A stretch of 13,526 nt of DNA from an uncultured Collinsella sp. GTDB lineage: Bacteria > Actinomycetota > Coriobacteriia > Coriobacteriales > Coriobacteriaceae. The DNA lies in assembly GCA_902496335.1 (NCBI GenBank), contig CABVAO010000044.1, positions 1 to 13,526 of the forward strand. The letters run 5' to 3'. The position numbers and the translations under genes are program-made. Of the stretch, positions 1-6,943 are shown in pieces. A model generated the notes under the pieces. That model searched no databases. It was not told where the DNA came from and saw only the letters and a list, made by a program, of their open reading frames with translations. Position 1 is the stretch's first letter. Every line of letters starts with the position of its first letter.

Positions 1-55
1 TCACGAGCGGGGGCTCCTATCTTTTTAGTGCCCTCGGATTGGGTCATAGTGTCTG
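1..55 (-). mobile_element. End of an IS110-family element running off the left edge
   Basis: The reverse complement of these 55 bases matches 13112-13166, the left end of the IS110 element at the right of the window, at 49 of 55 positions without gaps. The outer 20 bases (36-55) and the inner 18 bases (1-18) match exactly; all six differences lie between 19 and 35. The right-hand copy is followed by an IS110 transposase, so this is most likely the non-coding left end of a second copy, with its transposase beyond the window. The match stops abruptly at 55, which marks the probable element boundary. Whether that copy is intact cannot be seen here. Confidence 0.75.
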
Positions 56-60
56 TCGTT

Positions 61-135
61 GCCAAAACATCGGCGTTGCTTTGGCCGACACTTGGCACTT
101 GGGGACGTTCCTTTTCTGCCGACACCTGGGGACAC
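61..135. repeat. REP-like repeat cluster beside the IS110 end
   Basis: Two near-identical 12-mers, GCCGACACTTGG (84-95) and GCCGACACCTGG (118-129), flank a TTGGGGACGTTCC core. The core resembles the arms of the perfect hairpin at 12980-13037 (TTGGGGACGTTCTT). A short inverted repeat, GCCAAA (61-66) and TTTGGC (80-85), lies beside it. Such GGGGAC-rich intergenic palindromes resemble REP sequences linked to RAYT (IS200-like) transposases; that assignment is by pattern only. No RAYT gene is in the window. Confidence 0.45.
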
Positions 136-140
136 CCCTA

Positions 141-174
141 ATTGGTGCAAGGGGGTCGGCTATGATGCACCAAT
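141..174. repeat. 9-bp inverted repeat with 16-nt spacer
   Basis: ATTGGTGCA (141-149) and TGCACCAAT (166-174) are perfect inverted repeats. The right arm overlaps the T-tract side of the galT terminator. A TATGAT hexamer lies at 161-166, but no matching -35 is visible, so I do not call a promoter. It may be part of the terminator region or a protein site; function unknown. Confidence 0.35.
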
Positions 175-211
175 AAAACGGTGCCCGTCGGCGATGTTGC
201 CGGCGGGCGCC
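172..211 (-). terminator. Rho-independent terminator of the gal operon
   Basis: On the minus strand, a GC-rich stem (arms 199-211 and 180-192, 11 of 13 positions paired) with a 6-nt loop is followed by GTTTTATT. It lies about 50 bases past the galT stop codon and would end the galK-galT transcript. Confidence 0.75.
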
Positions 212-260
212 GTGGTCGTGTAGGCGCTATTTGTTAAGTGCGTGCGTTCGAGCTCGCGTG

Positions 261-1889
261 CTACAGCGAGTCGATGAAGCGCTGCTGGGCGGCGCGGCCG
301 GCTTCGTCCCATTTAAAGACGCCGGCGTTGTCGAGCACGTGGCCAAACGCCACGCCGACCTCCTCGTGCAGGATATCGATGGCGTTGTCGGCCGTAAGCT
401 CGTCGGCGCGGCGGGCAAAGACGTCCTCAGCCCATGCGGCGTGGCTGCGGCAAAGATCATCGCCCTCGAGCGCACCGGCAAGGTCGTAGCTGGCATTGAC
501 CTTGGCTGCCAGCAGATGCTCACGGACAGCGCCAAGCTCGGGAACCAGGCGCGGCGGCAGAATGGCCAGGCCCATGACCTCGATCAGGCCGATGTTCTCC
601 TTCTTAATGTGGTGGTACTCGGCATGCGGATGGAAAACGCCCAGCGGATGCTCGTCGGTCGTGATATTGCAGCGAAGCGCCAGGTAGGCCTCGTAAATCT
701 CGCCGCCGGCATTGCCACGGGAATCGACGCGGCGGATGACGGGCGTCACGGTGTTGTGGGCCACGCCGTCGGCTGTGTGCGCGATGACGCCTACAGACTC
801 ATCGGTCCACTCGCGCCAAGCGAGGATAATCTTCTCGGCAGCGTCGAGCAACTGGGCGCGGTCATGCGAGCGCAGGCGCAGCACCGAGAGCGGCCACTGC
901 AGCACGGTACCGCTGACCTGGTCAAAACCGGGCACGCTAAACTGCGAGACCTCGGCGGCATGCATCATGGGGAACTCGTGTGCGCCGCCCTGGAAGTGGT
1001 CGTGCGACAAGATCGAGCCGCCCACGATGGGCAGGTCGGCGTTGGAGCCGATGAAGTAATGCGGGAACAGGTCCACAAAATCGAGCAGGCAGGTCAGACC
1101 CTTGCGGTCGACGTGCATCGGACGATGCTCGGAGCTCATGGCAATGCAGTGCTCGTTAAAGTACGCGTACGGGCTGTACTGGAAACCCCAGCGCTCGCCG
1201 TCGAGCTGGATGGGGATAACGCGCAGATTCTGGCGGGCGGGGTGAGCGCCACCGTCGGCTGCGGCGGAGCGTCCGGGGTAGCCCTCGTTTTCAATGCAGA
1301 GCTGACAGGCGGGATACTTCTCGCCCGTGTTCTTTGCGGCGCCGGCCGCGGCAATGTCGCGCGGATCCTTTTCGGGCTTTGACAGGTTGATGGTGATCTC
1401 GAGGTCGCCCCAGTTGGTGGGGGTGCTCCATTTGATATTGCGCGCGATGGCGGCGCGGCGCACGTAACCGGCGTCACAGCACAGGCCGTAGAACCAGTCG
1501 GTCGCGGCGCGGGGCTCGTTGACGCCCATGCGTCCGTTGAACTCCTCGTTTACAACCGAAGGCCTCGGCATGAGCGTGCCCATGATGCGCATGGCGATGC
1601 GGTCGCGTCCCGATGTCGTATCCTCGGCGGCACCGTTGGCAACGGCGACCTCGGCAAGTGCGGCAAGCGTGCCTTCAAGGTCAAAGTTGGGCAGGGTATC
1701 GGGGTGCAAGAGCGAGAGTTTCTCGACCTGGAGCGCCCAGGCCATGTCGAGTGCCGGTTCCGTGGCGCCGATGCACTCCAGAATGGTGTTGTATGCCCAG
1801 ATGCGATCGTCCTGGCCGATCATCGATCGGTGGATAGCGTACTCGATCAGGTTCTGCGCGGCCTCGCGCACGTCAGTCATTACAGCCAT
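261..1889 (-). CDS. galT: UDP-glucose--hexose-1-phosphate uridylyltransferase, class II GalT
   Basis: GalT exchanges UMP between UDP-glucose and galactose-1-phosphate in the cytosolic Leloir pathway. The protein (542 aa) aligns with the class II (Firmicutes/Actinobacteria) type rather than the E. coli type. It has a YPACQLC segment at about 193-198 and a GGSILSHDHFQGG segment at about 290-302, with His296 and His298 in the expected catalytic area, instead of the class I HPHGQ motif. At 542 aa it is a little longer than the roughly 500 aa typical of class II. The start is ambiguous. The ATG at 1889 follows AAGGGGG by 10 bases and overlaps galK by 10 bases. The in-frame ATG at 1880 forms a TAATG overlap with the galK stop. 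Either way the two genes are translationally close and share a transcript from the galK promoter. No galE lies in the window. Confidence 0.93.
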   Translation of the reverse strand: MAVMTDVREAAQNLIEYAIHRSMIGQDDRIWAYNTILECIGATEPALDMAWALQVEKLSLLHPDTLPNFDLEGTLAALAEVAVANGAAEDTTSGRDRIAMRIMGTLMPRPSVVNEEFNGRMGVNEPRAATDWFYGLCCDAGYVRRAAIARNIKWSTPTNWGDLEITINLSKPEKDPRDIAAAGAAKNTGEKYPACQLCIENEGYPGRSAAADGGAHPARQNLRVIPIQLDGERWGFQYSPYAYFNEHCIAMSSEHRPMHVDRKGLTCLLDFVDLFPHYFIGSNADLPIVGGSILSHDHFQGGAHEFPMMHAAEVSQFSVPGFDQVSGTVLQWPLSVLRLRSHDRAQLLDAAEKIILAWREWTDESVGVIAHTADGVAHNTVTPVIRRVDSRGNAGGEIYEAYLALRCNITTDEHPLGVFHPHAEYHHIKKENIGLIEVMGLAILPPRLVPELGAVREHLLAAKVNASYDLAGALEGDDLCRSHAAWAEDVFARRADELTADNAIDILHEEVGVAFGHVLDNAGVFKWDEAGRAAQQRFIDSL

Positions 1890-3085
1890 GCCGCGTAAGC
1901 CCCCTTGTCAGAGATGGCGTAGTGACGGGCAGAGCCTTCGCCCAGCCAGCCGTTCATCTTGGCGATGAAGGTGTCGACCAGGTCGAGCGGCACGAAGGCC
2001 TGGATGGTGCCACCAAAGCCGCCACCGTGGATACGAACGGCGCCGCGGCCGTCGAGCACGTGCTCGGCCAGCGCCAGGGCATACATGGAAGGCTGCTCGG
2101 AGCCCAGCTTGGCAACGACATTTTGCAGGTACATGGCAGAGCTGGCGCCGGACTCGCGCGTCAGGACCAGGAACTGGTCGATGTCGCCGGCGTTCAGGGC
2201 TGCCCAGCGCTTGTCGACCAGGCCGTTTTCGTACCAGTAGTGAACGGCGCGCAGGCAGGCACGGTCGCCCAGCTTGGCGCGCAGCTCGGGGAGCTTGGCG
2301 TCAAAGTCCGCCACGTTTACCTCGCACAGGCGTGCCTTGCCAAACTCGGCGGCGACGTCCTGCATCTCGCGCGGAACGGCGGCGTAGTCATCGGTGGCGG
2401 CCACGTGGTCGGCACCGACCTTAACGAGCACGAGCGCATAACCGTGATCCTCAAAGTTGAGCTCGAGCTTCTGGGTTTTAGGCTGAGCCTGATCCTCAAA
2501 GTCCATGTAGGCGAGGCCGCCCAAGCAAACGGCGGCCTGGTCCATCAGACCGCAGGGCTTGCCGTAATAGTTGTTCTCGGTGCGCTGGCTCATCTGGGCG
2601 AGCGCGACGGGCTCGATGGCGGGTGCGTCCCAGAGCGTCTCCATGGCGCGACCGTATGCCGCCTCGACAGCAGCGGAGCTCGAAAGACCGCCGCCCGAGG
2701 GGACGGAGCAGGTGAAGGCAAAGTCGAAGCCCTGGGGCTCAACGCCCAGAGAGGCGATTTCGTGGGCCATGCCGCGGACGAGGCTTGCGGACGTGCCCTT
2801 CTCGGACTCCTGAACGTCTAGCGTATCGAGCGTGATCTCAAAGGTGGGGTAGCCCTCATCGGCAACGCGGACCTTGTTGGTGTCGGTCGCTACGGCGATG
2901 CCGTCGACGGCGACATCGAGCGAGCCGGCGATAACGTGGCCGCCCTCGTGATCGGTGTGGTTGCCACTGATTTCGGAACGGCCGGGCGCGTGCACGTAGA
3001 GCACCTGGCGGTCGCCGATGGGGCCAAGCTCCTCCTCAAATAGCTTGGTGAGCGTGGCGAGTGTCTTTTCGTCGGGAGTGGTCAT
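1880..3085 (-). CDS. galK: Galactokinase
   Basis: GalK is a GHMP-family kinase that phosphorylates galactose at C1 with ATP in the cytosol, the first Leloir step. The 401-aa protein shows all three family motifs. The N-terminal signature is PGRSEISGNHTDHEGG (about 34-49), the ATP-binding loop is GGGLSSSAA (131-139), and a C-terminal IHGGGFGGTIQAF follows. The likely catalytic Asp182 is in GLMDQAA. The signature reads GNHTDH instead of the usual GEHTDY, a variant I associate with Clostridia/Actinobacteria galactokinases. I chose the ATG at 3085 because AAAGGA (3091-3096) sits 5 bases upstream and homology begins there. The open frame extends 29 codons further upstream, through the operator region, which is not plausible coding. 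It is the first gene of galK-galT, controlled by the operators at 3130-3143 and 3194-3207. Confidence 0.94.
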   Translation of the reverse strand: MTTPDEKTLATLTKLFEEELGPIGDRQVLYVHAPGRSEISGNHTDHEGGHVIAGSLDVAVDGIAVATDTNKVRVADEGYPTFEITLDTLDVQESEKGTSASLVRGMAHEIASLGVEPQGFDFAFTCSVPSGGGLSSSAAVEAAYGRAMETLWDAPAIEPVALAQMSQRTENNYYGKPCGLMDQAAVCLGGLAYMDFEDQAQPKTQKLELNFEDHGYALVLVKVGADHVAATDDYAAVPREMQDVAAEFGKARLCEVNVADFDAKLPELRAKLGDRACLRAVHYWYENGLVDKRWAALNAGDIDQFLVLTRESGASSAMYLQNVVAKLGSEQPSMYALALAEHVLDGRGAVRIHGGGFGGTIQAFVPLDLVDTFIAKMNGWLGEGSARHYAISDKGAYAAWL

Positions 3086-3129
3086 GGGAGTCCTTTCCTT
3101 GGCGCGCACGGGTGAGTTTTGCGTCGTTA

Positions 3130-3143
3130 TGAGTACGTTAACA
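3130..3143. promoter_or_regulatory. LacI-family operator O1 (galK-proximal)
   Basis: TGAGTACGTTAACA is a pseudo-palindrome centred on CG, as LacI-family sites are. It lies about 45 bases upstream of the galK start. The identical stretch with O2 extends to 18 bases (GTTATGAGTACGTTAACA, 3126-3143). It would let the neighbouring LacI-type protein block galKT transcription. Confidence 0.75.
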
Positions 3144-3193
3144 ACTTGAAGCGGCATGAACCAGGTGTTCACGATATCGCACGTTACGGGCTA

Positions 3194-3207
3194 TGTTAAC
3201 GTACTCA
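3194..3207. promoter_or_regulatory. LacI-family operator O2
   Basis: This is the reverse complement of O1; the 18 bases 3194-3211 match 3126-3143 perfectly. Centre-to-centre distance to O1 is 64 bp, close to six helical turns, which would suit looping or cooperative binding. That functional reading is inference. Confidence 0.75.
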
Positions 3208-3316
3208 TAACACAACGCTTGTCACTTTTTGAGAATCTGGTAATCGGTCGATATTTGGCCGTGAACGGTAGTGCCGTATGGACTTATAAAGCAGAAGAGA
3301 TGCAGATAGAAAAAGT

Positions 3317-3330
3317 AGAGTACGTTAACA
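3317..3330. promoter_or_regulatory. LacI-family operator O3 (regulator-proximal)
   Basis: AGAGTACGTTAACA matches O1 at 13 of 14 positions. It lies 93 bases before the regulator start and about 27 bases after a TATAAA box (3285-3290) that could be the regulator's -10; the upstream -35 is poor. A repressor bound here would lie in the early transcribed region, which suggests autoregulation. Confidence 0.65.
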
Positions 3331-3423
3331 TGCGTCCGATGATAGCGGGCCTCGGCGCGGGGTGTATTTCTGCCCGGGCCGGCATTCACGCTATTCAGAT
3401 CTCGCAAGGGTGAAGGTGATTCT

Positions 3424-4455
3424 GTGGCAAGGCGCCCGTCCAACGATACCAGTTCGCGTCCGGTCTCCATGGCCGACGTCGCCCGCGCTGCCGGCGTTTC
3501 GCAGCAGACGGTTTCGCGCGTCGCCAACGGCTTGCCCAACGTTAACGAGCAGACGCGACAGCGCGTGCAGGCCGCCATGCAAGAGCTCGGCTTTCGTCCG
3601 AGTTATGCTGGTCGCTCGCTGCGCGACGGCCGTTACCATTCGGTCGGCCTGTGCGTCAACGATGTCACCAAGTTTGGCAACCTCTCAATGATCGACGGCA
3701 TCGCCAGCGCTGCTCGCGAGCATAATTGCGCTATCACGCTGGTCGAGATGTCCAAGACCGAGGAGTTTTCGCTTGCCGAGGCCACGCGTCGTATGGCCGC
3801 ATTGCCGGTGGACGGCATCATCATCGGCATGAGCCGCATGGCGCCCGATTTTGAGACGTTTGATCCACTGCCGGGCATTGGCACGGTTATCGTCACCATG
3901 TACGCGCACCCGCGGGTGACCACGGTCGACTCCGATCATTACGGCTGCTCGCTCTTGCTTATGGATCACCTGTTTGAGCTGGGGCACGAGCAGATTCGCT
4001 ATATTGGCGGCCCGTCGTTCTCGGTCGACGAACAATTTCGTCGCGCCGGTTGGCAGGATGCACTCGAGCGTAAACACATCGAGCCGGCAGAGCCGCTCGA
4101 GGGCGACTGGTCTGCCAACAGCGGCTACGAGGCCGGCAGGCACCTGGCCGAGCACGATCACACCATGACGGCGATTTACGCGGCAAACGACCAGATGGCA
4201 AACGGCGCAATTGCGGCGCTACGCGATGGCGGCCTGCGTGTGCCCGAGGACGTGAGCGTGGTGGGCGTCGACGATTCGCTCGATGATTTTGTGGCACACA
4301 ACGAGCTCACGACCGTGCGATTCGATTTACATCAGCGCGGACGCGAGGTGTTTGAGCATGCGGTTCCCGAGGCGGGTACGGCGGGCAAAACCGTTGCCAT
4401 CCGTATTCCCGGCCAGCTCATTATTCGACATAGCACGGCGATACCACACTCATAG
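3424..4455 (+). CDS. LacI/GalR-family transcriptional regulator
   Basis: A typical 343-aa LacI-family repressor. The N-terminal helix-turn-helix and hinge run at about 15-60 (MADVARAAGVSQQTVSRVAN, then a QELGFRPSYAGRSLR-type hinge). The rest is a periplasmic-binding-protein-like sugar-sensing domain (VGLCVNDVTKFG through DGIIIG, HEQIRYIGG, and VGVDDS near the end). The start is GTG at 3424, with AAGGTGA (3413-3419) a few bases upstream. Divergent orientation from galKT and the three shared operators make it the probable local galactose repressor. The effector (galactose or a derivative) is inferred and not shown by the sequence. An operator upstream of its own start suggests it also represses itself. 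Confidence 0.9.
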   Translation: MARRPSNDTSSRPVSMADVARAAGVSQQTVSRVANGLPNVNEQTRQRVQAAMQELGFRPSYAGRSLRDGRYHSVGLCVNDVTKFGNLSMIDGIASAAREHNCAITLVEMSKTEEFSLAEATRRMAALPVDGIIIGMSRMAPDFETFDPLPGIGTVIVTMYAHPRVTTVDSDHYGCSLLLMDHLFELGHEQIRYIGGPSFSVDEQFRRAGWQDALERKHIEPAEPLEGDWSANSGYEAGRHLAEHDHTMTAIYAANDQMANGAIAALRDGGLRVPEDVSVVGVDDSLDDFVAHNELTTVRFDLHQRGREVFEHAVPEAGTAGKTVAIRIPGQLIIRHSTAIPHS

Positions 4456-4538
4456 TTTGCGCAGGTAAACGGCGATTTATCGTATTTCAATAACAATCGG
4501 TATGGATGCTGGCAGATAACAGTTGGGATACTGCCGAG

Positions 4539-4547
4539 TGCTATGAT
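4539..4547 (+). promoter_or_regulatory. Extended -10 promoter for the flavodiiron gene
   Basis: TGCTATGAT combines a TG-N extended -10 with TATGAT (4542-4547), 38 bases before the start codon. No good -35 is seen 17 bases upstream, which is tolerated in extended -10 promoters. Confidence 0.5.
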
Positions 4548-4584
4548 AGACGGGTTCTTTTGTCTATCTAGGAGGCTTTGCCTG

Positions 4585-5745
4585 ATGGAGATCACCAAGG
4601 ATATCCGCTACATCGGTGTCGACGATCACGACATTGACCTGTTCGAGGGCCAGTACGATGTGTCCGAGAACGGTATGGCATACAACAGCTACGTTATCTT
4701 GGGCGAAAAGATCGCTGTCGCCGATTCAGTCGATGGCGGTTTTGTTGACGAGTGGCTCGGCAACCTCGAGGCCGTGCTCGATGGCCGTACGCCCGACTAT
4801 CTGGTTGTCCATCACATGGAGCCCGATCACTCCGCCGGTATCGCCGCCTTTATGGAGCGCTATCCCCAGGCACAGATTGTGGCCAGCATGGGCGCCTTCC
4901 GCATGATGGTCAACTACTTTGGCACCGACTACCCCGAGCGCAAGATGGTCGTCAAAGAGGGCGACGTGCTCGATCTGGGCGGCCACAGCCTGACCTTTAT
5001 CGGCGCCCCCAACGTTCACTGGCCCGAGGTGATCTTCTCCTACGAGTCCACCGACAAGGTGCTCTTTAGTGCCGACGGCTTTGGCAAGTTTGGCGCCAAC
5101 GACATCGAGGATCCCGAGGGGTGGGCTTGCGAGGCTCGCCGCTACTACTTTGGCATCGTCGGTAAGTTCGGCAAGTTTGTGCAGGCCGTCCTCAAGAAGG
5201 CCGCCGGCCTGGACATCCAGATCATCTGCCCGCTCCACGGCCCCGTGCTGACCGAGAACCTGGGCTATTACCTCGACACCTATAACACCTGGTCGAGCTA
5301 TCAGCCCGAGGACGAGGGCATCACGATCGCCTATGCGAGCGTGTATGGCCATCTGAAGGCTGCCGTCGAGGAGCTCGCATCTGCGCTCGAGGCTCGCGGC
5401 CAGAAGGTCTCCGTCTTTGACCTGGCTCGCGACGACATGGCCGAGGCCGTTGAGGATGCGTTCCGCTACGACCGTCTGGTGCTCGCCTCCATTACCTATC
5501 AGGGCGAGATCTTCCCGTGCATGAGCACCTTTATCCACACGCTCGCCGAGCATGCCTACCAGAACCGTACCGTGGCGCTTGTCGAGTCCGGTTCCTGGGC
5601 GCCCGCAGCTGCCAAGATTATGACCAAGGAGCTCGAGGGCATGAAGGACATCACCCTGACGCAGAACAAGGTGACTGTGCTGGGCTCGCTCAACGACGCC
5701 TCGCGCGCCCAGATCGAGGCCCTCGCCGACGAGCTGTCCAAGTAG
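4585..5745 (+). CDS. Flavodiiron protein (FprA-type O2/NO reductase)
   Basis: Flavodiiron proteins reduce O2 to water or NO to N2O in the cytosol of anaerobes, usually taking electrons from rubredoxin. The 386-aa protein has the minimal two-domain form. The N-terminal metallo-beta-lactamase-like domain has every expected iron ligand: H77-x-E79-x-D81-H82 (HHMEPDH), H145 (NVHW), D164 (SADG) and H218 (PLHGP). The C-terminal flavodoxin domain starts near 246 with an FMN loop YASVYGH and later ESGSWAP. It ends right after the flavodoxin fold, so there is no fused rubredoxin or NADH-reductase domain; the electron partner must be encoded elsewhere. Start at ATG 4585: AGGAGG (4570-4575) lies 9 bases upstream. 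An ATG 42 bases earlier lies before that ribosome-binding site and is not favoured. It appears monocistronic. Confidence 0.93.
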   Translation: MEITKDIRYIGVDDHDIDLFEGQYDVSENGMAYNSYVILGEKIAVADSVDGGFVDEWLGNLEAVLDGRTPDYLVVHHMEPDHSAGIAAFMERYPQAQIVASMGAFRMMVNYFGTDYPERKMVVKEGDVLDLGGHSLTFIGAPNVHWPEVIFSYESTDKVLFSADGFGKFGANDIEDPEGWACEARRYYFGIVGKFGKFVQAVLKKAAGLDIQIICPLHGPVLTENLGYYLDTYNTWSSYQPEDEGITIAYASVYGHLKAAVEELASALEARGQKVSVFDLARDDMAEAVEDAFRYDRLVLASITYQGEIFPCMSTFIHTLAEHAYQNRTVALVESGSWAPAAAKIMTKELEGMKDITLTQNKVTVLGSLNDASRAQIEALADELSK

Positions 5746-5767
5746 CGATATTTCGCTTTTAACGAGC

Positions 5768-5807
5768 AAAACCACCACAAAGGCATCTTTGTGGTGGTTT
5801 TTATTTT
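5768..5807 (+). terminator. Strong terminator shared by convergent genes
   Basis: A perfect 15-bp stem (5768-5782 with 5787-5801) and a GCAT loop are followed by T-rich sequence (TTTTTATTTT including the stem end). It ends flavodiiron transcription on the plus strand. On the minus strand it sits right after the DeoR stop codon, and the 4-T run there makes it possibly bidirectional. Confidence 0.88.
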
Positions 5808-6609
5808 AGCTGGTGGCGATGATGAGGGCCGGACGCGCGCTGCCGGTGGTCTCGGCGATTGAGGTGGCGACGGCATGATCGGGGTCGCGGTCCATCACGA
5901 TGGTGTTGACATCGGTCAGTTCGGCAAAGCGGTACATGCCTCGTCCGTTAACCTTGCTGTTGTCCATGAGAGCGACGCTTTGACGGGCGGCGGAGATCAT
6001 GGCTGTTTTGGTCTCGGCCATCTGCGGAAAGTCGGTCGTAAAGCCGCAGCCGGGAACAAAAGCGCCGGGGCACATGACGGCAAGGTCGGCGTGGACCGTT
6101 TGAAGCGCCTGCATAGTGAGCGGTCCGTACAGATAACGATGGCCTTTGCGCAGCGCCCCGCCCAGCATGACGACATCGACCGAGGGCATGCTCTCGTCGA
6201 TATAATCGGCAATGGTAATGTCCGCCGTGATGACGGTGATGCCATCGCGCTGGTCGAGGAGCCGGACAAATTCGAGAGCGGTGGTGCCCGAGTCTACGAG
6301 CAGCGTGTCGCCGTCATTGACGAGCTCGATGGCGCTTTGCGCGATGGCCTGCTTGGCGGCGACGTTGACATTGATGCGGCGATCCTGCGTGGAGACGGTC
6401 AGGCGCTTGTGAAGCGAAACGGCACCACCATGTGTGCGGCGCAGCTTGCCTGCTTCGGCGAGCGCGTCCAGGTCGGCGCGGGCGGTGACGGAGGACACGC
6501 CAAAGGTCTGGGCGATTTCTGCTACCTGCACCGAGGCGTTGTGCTCGAGCATTTCCATGATGGCGGCGCGGCGTTCGTCGGCAAAAGCACGGTTGGTAGC
6601 TTGGGTCAT
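5806..6609 (-). CDS. DeoR-family transcriptional regulator
   Basis: This 267-aa DeoR/GlpR-type regulator has an N-terminal winged HTH (ERRAAIMEMLEHNASVQVAE, then FGVSSVTARADLDALAEAG and the typical RRTHGGAV end). A C-terminal sugar-phosphate-sensing domain follows, with VDSGTTALEFVRLL. Such proteins usually repress carbohydrate genes and respond to phosphorylated sugars. I prefer the ATG at 6609, which has GGAG 5 bases upstream. The ATG at 6666 would add 19 residues but has only a poor ribosome-binding site. It is divergent from the aldolase gene, whose control is its most likely role; itself is a second likely target. The effector is not identifiable. Confidence 0.9.
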   Translation of the reverse strand: MTQATNRAFADERRAAIMEMLEHNASVQVAEIAQTFGVSSVTARADLDALAEAGKLRRTHGGAVSLHKRLTVSTQDRRINVNVAAKQAIAQSAIELVNDGDTLLVDSGTTALEFVRLLDQRDGITVITADITIADYIDESMPSVDVVMLGGALRKGHRYLYGPLTMQALQTVHADLAVMCPGAFVPGCGFTTDFPQMAETKTAMISAARQSVALMDNSKVNGRGMYRFAELTDVNTIVMDRDPDHAVATSIAETTGSARPALIIATS

Positions 6610-6943
6610 GTCTGCTCCATTCTCGGCTAAATTTGCAGGAATTGTGTTGACTCTATTTTCGTTCATTTTCTTTTTGAGTAAGAAAATACCTTTCGATTAC
6701 TTATCTTTTCTATAAAAGAAAGACGCTGAACGCTCAAAATTCAATATCGAACATGTCCACTCGGTTCAAATTCCTTCCGTTTACTTTTCAAAAACGACTG
6801 TATTGACCTGCATGGGCTCAATATCTCGCACGTGCAAAGCCGCTGAATTTCATACAATGAGCGCAGTAAAACGCAAGGTAAAACGCCTTGTGAACAACTA
6901 CGCCCGATGTCCAGATGCGGGCGAGGGAGAGGAGCAAACGCTC
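6610..6943. promoter_or_regulatory. AT-rich divergent control region with small dyads
   Basis: This 334-bp region separates the DeoR regulator from the aldolase. It is far more AT-rich than its flanks around 6660-6800. Two dyads stand out: ATTTTCTT (6665-6672) with AAGAAAAT (6680-6687), and TCTTTT (6704-6709) with AAAAGA (6714-6719), next to a TATAAA at 6711. These are candidate DeoR operators or promoter parts. The open frame at 6803-6943 in phase with the aldolase has no ribosome-binding site and no family similarity, so it is probably untranslated leader. Confidence 0.45.

Noticed and set aside
231..1382. Long plus-strand frame (383 aa) opposite galT
   Set aside because: It is antisense to a clearly recognised GalT, has no family motifs, and arises from GC-rich codon bias.
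1922..2821. Plus-strand frame of 299 aa opposite galK
   Set aside because: It is a shadow of galK; no ribosome-binding site or recognisable domain.
3086..3172. 29-codon N-terminal extension of galK
   Set aside because: It runs through operator O1 and lies upstream of the ribosome-binding site for ATG 3085.
3156..3413. 85-aa plus-strand frame in the gal control region
   Set aside because: It covers operators O2 and O3, has no ribosome-binding site and no recognisable product.
4726..5778. Minus-strand frame of 350 aa opposite the flavodiiron gene
   Set aside because: The flavodiiron frame carries all metal ligands; the opposite frame is low-complexity with no motif and crosses the terminator.
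6803..6943. 47-codon N-terminal extension of the aldolase
   Set aside because: Class II aldolases begin at the MALVTTEKM position, which has its own ribosome-binding site; the extension shows no similarity.
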